Positions 21,201-30,139 of a stretch of DNA of 64,000 nt are shown here, piece after piece. How positions within the stretch are numbered: the stretch's first letter is position 1; each line of letters begins with the position of its first letter. A program made the translations under genes and the position numbers. The notes beneath the pieces were generated by a model. The model made no database searches. It was not told the DNA's origin and saw only the letters and a list, made by a program, of their open reading frames with translations. This stretch comes from Symbiodinium natans (taxonomy: Eukaryota; Sar; Dinophyceae; Suessiales; Symbiodiniaceae), in contig CAJNDS010000324.1 of NCBI GenBank assembly GCA_905221605.1, positions 537,140-601,139 of the forward strand, written 5' to 3'.

Positions 21201-23465
21201 CTGGCGGCACCTTTCCTCCAGAGCCACTTGAGGATGCCTGGTTGGGATGTTCCCCTTATACAAACAGTCTAGGGTTTAGGGTTTAGGGTTTGGGGTTTCG
21301 GGTTTAGGGTTTAGGGGGGAGGGGGTACTATAATCCCTATTAAGGACTGCGAGTATAAGGGGGAACGTCCAAAATGCTTGGTAGCCTAGTGGGACCCTTT
21401 TGCCCCTTCTTTGCTTGGTTCTAAAGGTGCCCCTTATCAAGTCATCAACCGTTTGAAAAAAAGGTTTAGGGTTTGGGGTTCAGGGATTAGGATGAATATG
21501 GTTACGGGTATTGGGCTACCAAGGATGTGCGATGTATCCAGGCATCCTCGCTGGCCTTTGCTGGAATCTGTGGGGATGGTTCTGTGGCTGGCTCATGCAG
21601 TATGACCTCAGCATCCTAAACCCAGGCCCTACGAATTTCCAGACCAGCCCAAAACCCAAAAAACCTTCAAACCTCAACCCTAAACGTGCCATTCCAACCC
21701 AAACAAGCCCCTGGTTTAGGGTTTAGGGTTTAGGGTTTAGGGTTTAGGGTGTAGGGCTCGGGCTTTTTAGCTGGCAACTGATATCCATCCCGGACGTAGA
21801 CCCTCTGAACTTTAGGCTTCCTCAAGGCCATTGCTATTGCGAGCCCTATGATGCTACCGTCAACGGTTCTCAATTCTGTAAGTATTGTTCTGCACTCGCA
21901 TGTCTTCCCCTAAGCCCTTAAACCCTAAACCCCTAAACCCTAAACCCGAAACCCTAAACCCTAAACCCTAAACCCTAAACCCTAAACCCCACACCCTAAA
22001 CCCTAAACCCTTTGTTCTTCGTGCTTTTTTTCAAGACTCAGGTGGTGACCTGGGGGGGAGGCCGGGACGGTGGGGACAGCGCCGCAGTGCAGAGCCAGCT
22101 CTGGGGCGTGAAGAAGCTTCAGGCAGGTTTAGGGTTTAGGGTTTAGGGTTTAGGGTTTAGGGTTTAGGGTTTAGGGTTTAGGGTTTAGGGTTTAGGGTTT
22201 AGGGTTTAGGGTTTAGGGTGTGGGGTTTCGGGTTTAGGGTTTAGGGTTTAGGGTTTAGGGTAGGACGGATCTTGGTCAGTTGCATGGTTTCCCCTTCCCC
22301 TTCTTGGGCTTAAGATACCCAAAGAACCCCTACCAAGCCCTGAACCCTAAGCCCAGGCAACCGGCCATGCATTTGCAGCGTGCCTGGGCCCTTCGTTGGA
22401 CACACTTTCTTGGTCTTGCCTAAACCCTAAGCCCTAAAGACCTAGGCCCCAAAGCCTAAACCCTAAACCCGGAACCCTAAACAAATCCCTAAACCCTAAA
22501 AGCCCTTTAACCCAACTCCACCCCCATAGTGCCAAGACCCTGACGACTTTCTGTTGGCGCCCTTCGGGACTACCCGACCTGGGGTTCCCCACACCCTAAA
22601 CCCCACACCCTAAGCCCCACACCCTAAAGCCTAAACCCTAAACCCTAAACCCTAGACCCTAGACCCTAGACACTTTCCCAGGTTGCGCGAGGACGGTTCG
22701 GTGGTGACCTGGGGAGCCGCCGGCAGCGGGGGCGACAGCAGCGCAGTGCAGCACCTGCTGCAGGGGGTGGAGGATCTGAGCACCCTAAACCCTAAACCCT
22801 AAACCCTAAACCCTAAACCCTAAACCCTAAACCAACTTACTGTTGGTTAGTAGGGAATGAGAAAATGAGGTACCCTGTATAATCCCTGAAACGGTTTCTA
22901 TACAGGGGGATGCAGGGTACCTCATTCCCTCATACGAACCAACAGTAAGTTAGCTTAGTAGCTGCGTAGCTAACCTTCAATCTTTTTCGGGGATATAGAG
23001 CCCTACCAGAATTGAAGTGTGAACCTTTTTTTGGCCTAGGGTACTCAGCAACTAGGTTAACCTTCCAGAGTGGGGGATTTTAGGGCCTTAGGGTTTTTTT
23101 AGGGGTTGTCGGTTTTGGAGTTTCCGCTTTAGTGCTCAAGACCGTACAGGGTTGCAGATAAGTTTAGGGCTTTAGGGGTTCGAACTTGGTCTGGGGCGTT
23201 AGGGCGGTAGAGTTTCATGTTTAGGGTCCCAGCCCCCCCCCCCCTCTAGTTGCCAGTTCCGCACCCGATCATGTGGGATCCAAAAGAATCTCATTCCCTA
23301 AGCCCTAACCCTAACCCTGAATCCTGAATTCACCTGCTAAGAGCCTGCAAGTTGTTGGAGGACATCCAAGCCACGAGCGCGGCCTTTGCTGCAATTTTGG
23401 TCGACGGATCAATCGTGACCTGGGGTGATGCTCCCAGTGGTGGGCGACAGCTGCAGCCATCATGA
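18223..23465 (+). CDS. Ubiquitin-like/RCC1-repeat protein, 16 exons, about 467 aa
   Basis: Inferred exons: 18223-18375, 18507-18646, 19000-19056, 19373-19446, 19587-19684, 19836-19880, 20092-20193, 20349-20387, 20583-20798, 20995-21066, 21185-21232, 21524-21583, 22042-22122, 22357-22379, 22682-22772, 23361-23465. Joined they keep one frame for 1404 bases. Residues 1 to about 75 fold-match ubiquitin (MAIRLEVCLVSGRTIALEAE..., later LKAGDVLTFHA). Then come ten RCC1-like units of about 41 residues, each with a core like AFAAILxDGSVVTWG followed by GGDSSAVQ and VxxIQAT. Such proteins are often labelled HERC-like; no HECT domain is present, so ligase activity is not implied. They may bind partners through a propeller. 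Every acceptor is AG followed by G; donors are 7 GT, 7 GA, 1 GC. The last exon may be frameshifted near 23442, just before the stop. The gene is recognised with good confidence; single boundaries less so. Confidence 0.8.
19447..19586 (+). mobile_element. Intron 4 of the RCC1-type gene with an 18-nt end duplication
   Basis: The intron starts GTGGCGGAAACATGGGAG and the next exon starts GTGGTGGAAACATGGGAG, 17 of 18 identical. The interior carries a degraded family-1 element (GGGAATGAGGG on the left, GAACCAACAGTAAG on the right at 19558-19571). It ends CCTTCAG. The long duplication makes it the youngest-looking or differently generated intron of the gene. Confidence 0.7.
19685..19835 (+). mobile_element. 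Intron 5 = complete family-1 element plus GTGG duplication
   Basis: The intron is GTGG followed by CTTACTCTTGGTTACGAGGG at its left and CATTCCCTGCTCACAAACAG-TAAG at its right, and the next exon begins GTGG. CTTACT...TTGGTT and its inverse AACAGTAAG are the terminal repeats of family 1, also seen at 22834-22951 and 44123-44248. The donor GT comes from the duplicated target and the acceptor AG from the element end. An AT-rich tract lies at the centre. Confidence 0.8.
21233..21523 (+). mobile_element. Intron 11: family-2 and family-4 elements in tandem
   Basis: The intron opens GATGCCTGGTTGGGATGTTC, the left end of family 2, whose right end GGGGGAACGTCC lies near 21360-21370 with telomeric heptamers between. 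A family-4 element then runs CTTGGTAGCC (21377) to GGGCTACCAAG (21513-21523), the last AG being the acceptor. The next exon begins GATG, equal to the first four intron bases, so the donor is GA. Confidence 0.7.
22125..22220 (+). repeat. Telomeric array inside intron 13
   Basis: About thirteen TTTAGGG units begin right after the GC donor (GCAGGTTTAGG). The intron (22123-22356) ends CCTGAACCCTAAGCCCAG, so its two ends carry telomeric words in opposite orientation. Confidence 0.9.
22834..22951. mobile_element. Family-1 element inside intron 15
   Basis: The left end AACTTACTGTTGGTTAGTAG and the right end CGAACCAACAGTAAGTT are inverted copies, with inner GGGAATGAG/CTCATTCCC pairs also inverted. 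It is the best preserved family-1 terminus in the window. It lies within intron 22773-23360 rather than defining its ends, so it may be a secondary insertion. Confidence 0.8.
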
Positions 23466-23604
23466 GATGCTGTGTATTTGGAGCGTGCCCGCCGAGAGTC
23501 TGAAAACCCAAAACCCAAAACCCGAATTTAGGGTTTAGGGTTTAGGGTTTAGGGTCGACCCTAAAAACCCCCTAGCCGCAAGCCATCTACGCAATGCTTC
23601 TTGT

Positions 23605-23690
23605 CAGAGTCAAGAAGCTTTGGCTTGCTCACTCGCCCCCCGCAACATGTGGCTCCTGGACTTTGTCGCTTACAGCCAAAAGTGGCTTAA
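23605..23690 (+). CDS. Putative exon downstream of the RCC1-type gene
   Basis: The open frame reads QSQEALACSLAPRNMWLLDF then VAYSQKWL, ending before AAGTTAGGG. It shows no RCC1 core, so it probably belongs to another gene or is chance. Boundaries are approximate. Confidence 0.4.
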
Positions 23691-24512
23691 GTTAGGGTTA
23701 GGGTTTAGGGTTTCGGGTTTCGGGTTTAGGGTTTAGGGTTTAGGGTTTAGGGTTTAGGGTTCATCCTACCATATAGGGGCTTTGATGCAAGTTTAAGCAG
23801 GCACGCTTATTCAGATGCACTTCGGTCATTTGCATCATATACATCTTCTTCATTGCAGCACAACTTGTCAAGCCATCGTCGCCCCTACACCTACCGAAGC
23901 CTTACATGGGGTTCTGAACTAAACCCTAAGCCCAAGCCCTAAGCCCTAAACCCTAAACCAACAGAACCCAGTTCAAAGATGTTCAAAGGGCCCACAAGTT
24001 TCCATCAGCGTCAACAAGCCTACCCTTCAAGGGGTCAGTAGTTGAAGCCCCCAAGAAGGCCTGGTAAATGCCAAAACTCCCTAGCACATCTTGGGGAACC
24101 CTAAACCCTAAACCCTAAACCCTAAACCCTAAACCCTAAACCCTAAACCCTAAACCCTAAACCTAAACCCTAAACCCTAAACCTTGAAGCCTAAACCCTA
24201 AACCCGACACGCTCGCAGCCGTGGTCGAGACCTGATTTCCCCTTCTAAAGGTTCGACATCCCCTAAACCCTAAACCGTAAACCCACAAAATATGCAAGAA
24301 TGGCTGCCTTTCTTTCTCCTGGGCTCCTTGGAAACCCAGCAGCCAGAAGCCCTTGCACCCTAAACCCCGAACCCTAAACCCTAAAACCCCACACCTCGAA
24401 GCCCGTACCCAGAGGCCCTGAGATGAACGCAATAAGTTGGGTGTAACTTAGATTCGACCGGTCCCTGAAAACTAGACACTGACATGGTCAGGAGGGCCCC
24501 TCCTGGTAGGGT

Positions 24513-24760
24513 CTAAACCCTAAACCCTAAACCCTAAACCCTAAACCCTAAACCCTAAACCCTAAACCCTAAACCCTAAACCCTAAACCCTAAACCCTAA
24601 ACCCTAAACCCTAAACCCTAAACCCTAAACCCTAAACCCTAAACCCTAAACCCTAAACCCTAAACCCTAAACCCTAAACCCTAAACCCTAAACCCTAAAC
24701 CCTAAACCCTAAACCCTAAACCCTAAACCCTAAACCCTAAACCCTAAACCCTAAACCCTA
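24513..24760 (-). repeat. Longest perfect telomeric array of the window, CCCTAAA
   Basis: About 35 uninterrupted heptamers, 248 bases. A smaller C-strand array precedes it at 24098-24183. Both sides continue into non-telomeric sequence, so this is interstitial. Confidence 0.98.
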
Positions 24761-24776
24761 CCCCACAGCCCCACTC

Positions 24777-24876
24777 CCTCAAGCTCGCCCCTCTGAGCCG
24801 CGAGGCCTTCAGTGGACCTCTGTGCGCTGCCAGGACCAGTCCGACTTGTCGGTTCAGCTTGTTTTCTTTTGGAGGG
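24777..24876 (+). CDS. Putative exon, unidentified
   Basis: After CCACAG the frame PHSLKLAPLSREAFSGPLCA then ARTSPTCRFSLFSFG is open until a G-strand array. It follows the longest C-strand array. No family is recognised. Confidence 0.35.
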
Positions 24877-25155
24877 GGTTTAGGGTTTAGGGTTTAGGGT
24901 TTAGGGTTTAGGGTTTAGGGTTCCGGGTGTAGGGTTGAGGGGTTTAGGATCTAGGATTTGGGGTTGAGGGTTCATGGCTTTGCGTTCCCTACGCTCCGAA
25001 CCCGAAAAACGCATGACCTAAGCTCCGAACCCCAAGACCACATGACTGTTTGGGCTTAGGCTTTGATTCTCCCGGGGTTCGCATGGCTCAAGCAGGCCGG
25101 ATGGGATTCTAGGGACATAGGGAGCCTGCAACCAGCTAACGGGGCTTTGGTGTAG

Positions 25156-25295
25156 TTTCCCCTAAGGGTCTATGTGTGTGTCATGATTGTATACTTGGGC
25201 CCAGTCCCTATATAGGACGTGCTTTGGACCCAGATTCCCTGTATAGGACGTACTTTAAGGCACGAGTATTCCCTGTTTGGGTACATGGACCCTTG
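25156..25295. mobile_element. Family-3 element (CCCTAAGGGTCCATG ends)
   Basis: The left end CCCTAAGGGTCTATG and the right end GTACATGGACCCTTGGGG are imperfect inverted repeats. The interior has CTATATAGGACGTGCTTTGG duplicated as CTGTATAGGACGTACTTTAA. The cleaner copy is at 36891-36998. Confidence 0.65.
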
Positions 25296-25598
25296 GGGGT
25301 TCGCGTCTTGACAGGATGCCGTTGGCTTCCAGCCCGTCAGGAACATGCCGCAGCAACTCGCCCGAAGCTGGGGGGCTTAGGTTTTAGGGCTCAGGGCTGA
25401 GGGCTTAGGGCTCAGGCCTCAGGGCTGAGGGCTTAGGGCTTAGGGTTGAGGGTTTAGGGATAGGGTTTTAGGGTTTCTCCGATCGCAAATGAGGCCCAAG
25501 TAAGGTTTCCTGTTTCAAAGGCCCCTTACTCGCTTTGAAGTGGACATGTCCAATTGTTTGATAATTTTCCTTGTTAAAGGAAAGGTTACCTAAACCCT

Positions 25599-25695
25599 TA
25601 TCCTAAACCCTAAACCCTAAACCCTAAACCCTAAACCCTAAACCCTAAACCCTAAACCCTAAACCCTAAACCCTAAACCCTAAACCCTAAACCCT
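25599..25695 (-). repeat. Telomeric repeat array, CCCTAAA on + strand
   Basis: About thirteen perfect heptamers directly upstream of an exon-like block. Confidence 0.97.
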
Positions 25696-25696
25696 A

Positions 25697-25796
25697 TGGA
25701 GGGTACCACTTCCGAAAACGTTTGCGAGGCGAGACACCGAACCGTACTTCGCCTTGCTGCGGACGGATTACCAGTCTCCCAGCAGCCCGTGGGTTC
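25697..25796 (+). CDS. Putative exon between inverted telomeric arrays
   Basis: The frame EGTTSENVCEARHRTVLRLA then ADGLPVSQQPVGS is open between a C-strand array (left) and a G-strand array (right). It is typical of the exon-island pattern of the window. The family is unknown. Confidence 0.45.
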
Positions 25797-26218
25797 AGGG
25801 TTTAGGGTTTAGGGTTTAGGGTTTAGGGTTTTAGGGTGTTAGGGTTTTTAGGGTTTTTAGGGTTCTAGGGTTTTAGGGTTTTAGGGTTTTTAGGGTTTAG
25901 GGTTTAGGGTTAGGGTTTAGGTTTTAGGGATTTAGGGTTTTAGGGTGTTTAGGGTGTTTCGGGTCTTTAGGGTTTTTAGGGTTTTAGGGTTCTAGGGTTT
26001 TAGGGTTTTAGGGCTTCAGGGTTCTAGGGTTTTAGGGTTTTAGGGTTTTAGTGTTTTAGGGTGTTTAGGGTTCTAGGGTTTTAGGGTTTTAGGGTTTTAG
26101 GGGTTAGGGTTTTAGGGTTCTAGGGTTTTAGGGTTTGAGGGTTTTAGGGAGTTAGGTTTTTAGGGTGTTAGGGTGTTTAGGGCTTTAGGGTTTTAGGGTT
26201 TTAGGGTTTTAGGGTGTA
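25797..26218 (+). repeat. Variant array dominated by TTTTAGGG 8-mers
   Basis: About 420 bases with unit TTTTAGGG, interspersed with TTCTAGGG and GTTTAGGG/GTGTTAGGG. An extra T relative to the heptamer is shared by most units, so the array spread from a variant founder. Confidence 0.92.
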
Positions 26219-27953
26219 GGCCCAAATTTGGGTGTGAGGGTTCCAGGGTTTGAGGGTTCCAGGTTTTGTTTTTGGTTTTCGGGGTTTGGGGTTCCAGAGT
26301 TTACACAGTTTAGACTCTTAGGGTAAACCCTAAACCCTAAACCCTAAACCGAGGCTTGCAGTCATCTGCCCCATAGGTTGGGGTTTAAAGGTTTTGGGGT
26401 TAAGGCTCGGGGACCGAAACCTTTTTGGCGGCTCCCACCCTTTCCAAGTCCCTAAACCGACTTTAATAACCACCCCTCTGTCCCACCTGATGGGGGTCCT
26501 AGGTAGTGTTGTGAAATTCATAGGATCTTAAAGAAGATGCCCCCGACAGAAACCCCCTGCACCCTTCAACCGTATGAATTCCGAAAGAAACGATGACCCG
26601 AACAGTCCCTAAACCCTAAACCCTAAACCCAGAACCCTAAACCCTAAACCCTAACCCTAAACCCTAAACCCTCGCTGCTCCCAAGTCCTAAGCGCCCTGC
26701 AGAAAACCCCTGGTTTGGTGTTTGGGGTTTAGGGTTTAGGGTCTCTAAACCCTAAACCCTAAACCCTAAAACCCTAAACCCTAAACCCTAAACCCCGGAA
26801 AAACCCGCTGGGCTGGAAGTCCTGGTGCACAGCGGCAGCCATCTTTCGAGACCGCGGCTTGAATCCATGTTCCATCTAAACCCTAAATCCTAAACCCTAA
26901 ACCCTAAACCCTCTGCTAACTCCTGAAGAACCCCCAAACAAAAACACATGTTTCCTTCCTAACAAGGGTAGAGTACAGGGATTGTTGTATGTTTCATCTT
27001 CTTGGGGTTCTTAAGCAAGTAGTAGGTCGTGGTTGGTTGTTAAGGAAGGGGCTTAGGGTTGAGGGTTGAAGGGTTGAGTTGCAATCGTATGCCTCTGGTA
27101 GAAACCCATGCTGGAGTCTGGGGTTCAGGATTTTTGTGTTTCCTGCACTTGCAACCGAGGTTTCGGATTCAAACGGACTACGCTGCCCGGCCCAGCTTAG
27201 ATGATCCGGGCCCCCACCTCTGCTGCCCCAAACAAGGGTTTGCATTCAGGGCTGTTTGCGAGCCTCTCTGCCCTAAACCCTAATTAAACCCTAAACCCTA
27301 GACCCTAGACCCTAAACCCCAAACCCTAAACCCTAAACCCTAAACCCTAAACCCCAGGTTTGGTTTTTTTTTGAGGTCCAGGGTTGCAGGGTCTTCGGAA
27401 GACGAGGTCGCATCTCGCTCTGGGAGGGTTTAGGGTTTAGGGTTTAGGGTTTAGGGTTTAGGGTTTTATGGTTTAGGGTCTCTCTTTCAGCCGCTTCAGG
27501 GACAGACTTCTTCGGAATAGGTGCTCCGTGCAGAAAGGTTTCTTTTTTGTGGCACCAATAAGTTTGCTTTAATTTTAGTTCAAAAGACGTGGCTAACAAT
27601 TACAGCCTCTTGAAGGTTTAGGGTTCAGGGTTTAGTGTGAGTTTAGTGGTTTAGGGCTTCTGGAAGGTTTATGGCTTTCGGGTTTAGAAGGGGTGGAGGG
27701 TGTAGGGCTTAGGCTCAGGGGGGCAATATACGACCTCGGACCAGCGTAGGGTGCGGGTTTGATTCTTGCTGGCCTCAGACTCACATCTTGCCTCGCCGCA
27801 TCGCCAAAACAACTCAAACTCTGAAGCGCACGCTACTCGGCCCTAAACCCTACTCAACCATAATCCCCCAAGCCCTAAAGCCCTTAGCCCTGAACCCTAA
27901 ACCCTGAACCCTGAACCCTAAACCCTAAATCCTAAACCCTAAACCCTAAGCCA

Positions 27954-28043
27954 AAGAAAGCCCCCGGTGCTCTGGAAGCCGAGATTGCCTACAGCATCGA
28001 CATCCTCATAGATCCATGCGCCTGCCTTATGAGAGTTCAAGGC
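27954..28043 (+). CDS. Putative exon, about 30 codons
   Basis: Between C-strand and G-strand arrays the frame KKAPGALEAEIAYSIDILID then PCACLMRVQG is open and strongly protein-like. The family is unknown. Confidence 0.5.
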
Positions 28044-28960
28044 TTCGGATTTAGGGTTTGGGGTTTAGGGTTTTAGGGGTTCAGGGGGTTAGGGATCCTT
28101 GTAAGGGACCTTAGGGGTTATTGGGGGTTAATTAGGGGCTACTTAGGTGTATGAGGACTATACCTTGGGTTTTGGGGTTTTGGGGTTTTGGGTTTTGGGG
28201 TCTGGAGTTTGGGCGGTTTCGGGTTTCGGGTTTCTGGGTGTAAGGGGGTTCAACGGGTTTTGGGTTTAAGGGTTTAAGGGTTTAAGGGTTTAAGGGCTGA
28301 AGGGGTTGAGGGCTGAAGGGGTTGAGGGCTTAAGGGGTTAAGGGGTCAGGGGGTTAAGGGGTTAAGGGGTTAAGGGGTTGAGGGGTTAAGGGCTTGAGGC
28401 TATAGGGTTTAGGGCTTAGGGCACCCTAAGCCCTGAACCCTGAATCCTAAACTTAAGACCATCTGTGCTCTGTTAGTTAAGCCTGGGAAACCACAAAATT
28501 TCAAAAACCAGAAACTATCAACTAAAAATTCACCTCCGCGGAAATTCAACCACAAAGGAAGCATAGTAAAATCTCACATAATTCAGAAAAATCAGAAGAA
28601 ACTCAGAAACAAAGTTCAGGAAAGCCCACAGAAGAAAGCGCCAAGAAATACAGCCAAGCACCTCAGGGGCAAGTGCAAGAGCAAACTCCGCGATTGATTA
28701 TTTTCTGAAAAAGTATTTGGATCTAGCCCGGCCTGAATCTGACATGCATCTGAAAACCTGACCAAGGAATATGCTGTCATTTCAGCAAAACCCAGTCTCA
28801 TCAGGGACAGTGTATCCTAATCCCAAACCCGGCTTCTAGGATCAGAGCTTCTTAAGCCCTGAAACCTTATTAGTCCCTTCGAGGTTTAGCCAACAGTCCA
28901 CCAACACAACCCTCAAGCCTGGACCCACCCGAAACCCTAAACCCTAATCGCCTGAACCCA

Positions 28961-29484
28961 TAAACCCTAAGCCCCTAAACCCCTAAACCCCCAAACCCCC
29001 AAACCCCTAAACCCCTAAACCCCTAAACCCCTAAACCCCTAAACCCCCTAAACCCCTAAACCCCTAAACCCCTAAAACCCTAAACCCCTAAACCCCTCAA
29101 ACCCCTCAAACCCTAAACCCTGAACCCCCTAAACCCCTAAACCCCTAAACCCCTAAACCCCTAAACCCCTAAACCCCTAAACCCCCTAAACCCCCTAAAC
29201 CCTAAACCCCTAAAACCCCCCCTAAACCTCAAACCCCTCAAACCCCTCAAACCCTAAACCCTGAACCCCCTAAACCCTAACCCCCTAAACCCCTAAACCC
29301 CTAAACCCCTAAACCCCTAAACCCTAAACCCCTAAACCCCTAAACCCCTAAACCCCTAAACCCCTAAACCCCTAAACCCCTAAACCCCTAAACCCCTAAA
29401 CCCCTAAACCCCTAAACCCCTAAACCCCTAAACCCCTAAACCCCTAAACCCCTAAACCCCTAAACCCCTAAACCCCTAAACCTA
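28961..29484 (-). repeat. Large CCCCTAAA 8-mer array
   Basis: About 520 bases, mostly the 8-mer CCCCTAAA, with a duplicated segment 'CCCCTCAAACCCTAAACCCTGAA' (two copies near 29096 and 29245). The segmental duplication inside the array argues for unequal exchange. Confidence 0.95.
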
Positions 29485-29493
29485 AACTTCAGC

Positions 29494-29570
29494 TCCCTCT
29501 CTCTCTCTCTCTTTCTCTCTTTTTTTCTCTTATTTTTTTCATCTCTCTCTCTCTCTCTCTCGCTCTCTGT
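29494..29570. repeat. CT dinucleotide tract
   Basis: CT repeats interrupted by short T runs, between two 8-mer telomere-like arrays. Confidence 0.95.
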
Positions 29571-29707
29571 CTGGAATCCTCCCCATCCCCTGAACGCAAC
29601 CACAGAAGCCTTGAACCCCTACAAGCCCAGACCCTCGACCTTAAACCCTAAAACCTAGACCCCTCTGCCCCTAAAAAAAATACCCTAAATCCCATAAAGC
29701 GCAAGCC

Positions 29708-29975
29708 CCAAGCCCCTCAAACCCCAAACCCTAAACCCCTCAAACCCTAAACCCTAAACCCCTCAAATCCTAACCCCCAAACCCCTCAAACCCCTCAAAC
29801 CCCTCAAACCCCTCAAACCCCGCAAACCCCTCAAACCCCTCAAACCCCCTAAAACCCTAAACCCCTAAACCCTGAACCCCCTAAACCCCTAAACCCCTAA
29901 ACCCCTAAACCCCTAAACCCCTAAACCCCTAAACCCCTAAACCCCTAAACCCCTAAACCCTAAAACGCCTAAACC
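29708..29975 (-). repeat. CCCCTCAAA/CCCCTAAA array
   Basis: The first half has the 9-mer CCCCTCAAA and the second half the 8-mer CCCCTAAA. The split shows that neighbouring subarrays homogenise separately. Confidence 0.93.
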
Positions 29976-29976
29976 C

Positions 29977-30053
29977 GAAGTGGTCCACCTCTCAGGTCGC
30001 GAGCTCCTCCGATCCGGTGGCCGTGGGGCGGCATGCTGCGCCTTGTCTGCTTC

Positions 30054-30054
<1 letters not shown>
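29977..30054 (+). CDS. Putative exon ending in a Cys-Cys motif
   Basis: The frame EVVHLSGRELLRSGGRGAAC followed by CALSAS is open between the C-strand array and a 79-base T run. The pattern ELxxxxGxxxxCCxL is loosely like the catalytic-cysteine segment at the C-terminus of dimethylarginine dimethylaminohydrolase-type enzymes. That comparison is from memory and weak. No other part of such a gene is visible nearby. Confidence 0.3.

Positions 30055-30133
<79 letters not shown>
30055..30133. repeat. Uninterrupted run of 79 T
   Basis: 79 consecutive T bases, followed by ACGGGGC. On the minus strand it would be poly(A), so it could be the tail of a retroposed cDNA, or slippage. Assembly length is uncertain for such a run. 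Confidence 0.95.
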
Positions 30134-30135
<2 letters not shown>

Positions 30136-30139
30136 GGGG

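Larger units (their letters stand above)
28050..29976. other. Array-dominated stretch without a supported gene
   Basis: The stretch contains 8-mer arrays in both orientations, an AT-richer unique block at 28440-28860 with no convincing exon (the minus-strand ORF at 28616-28801 has no domain), and a CT tract near 29494-29570. Confidence 0.65.
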
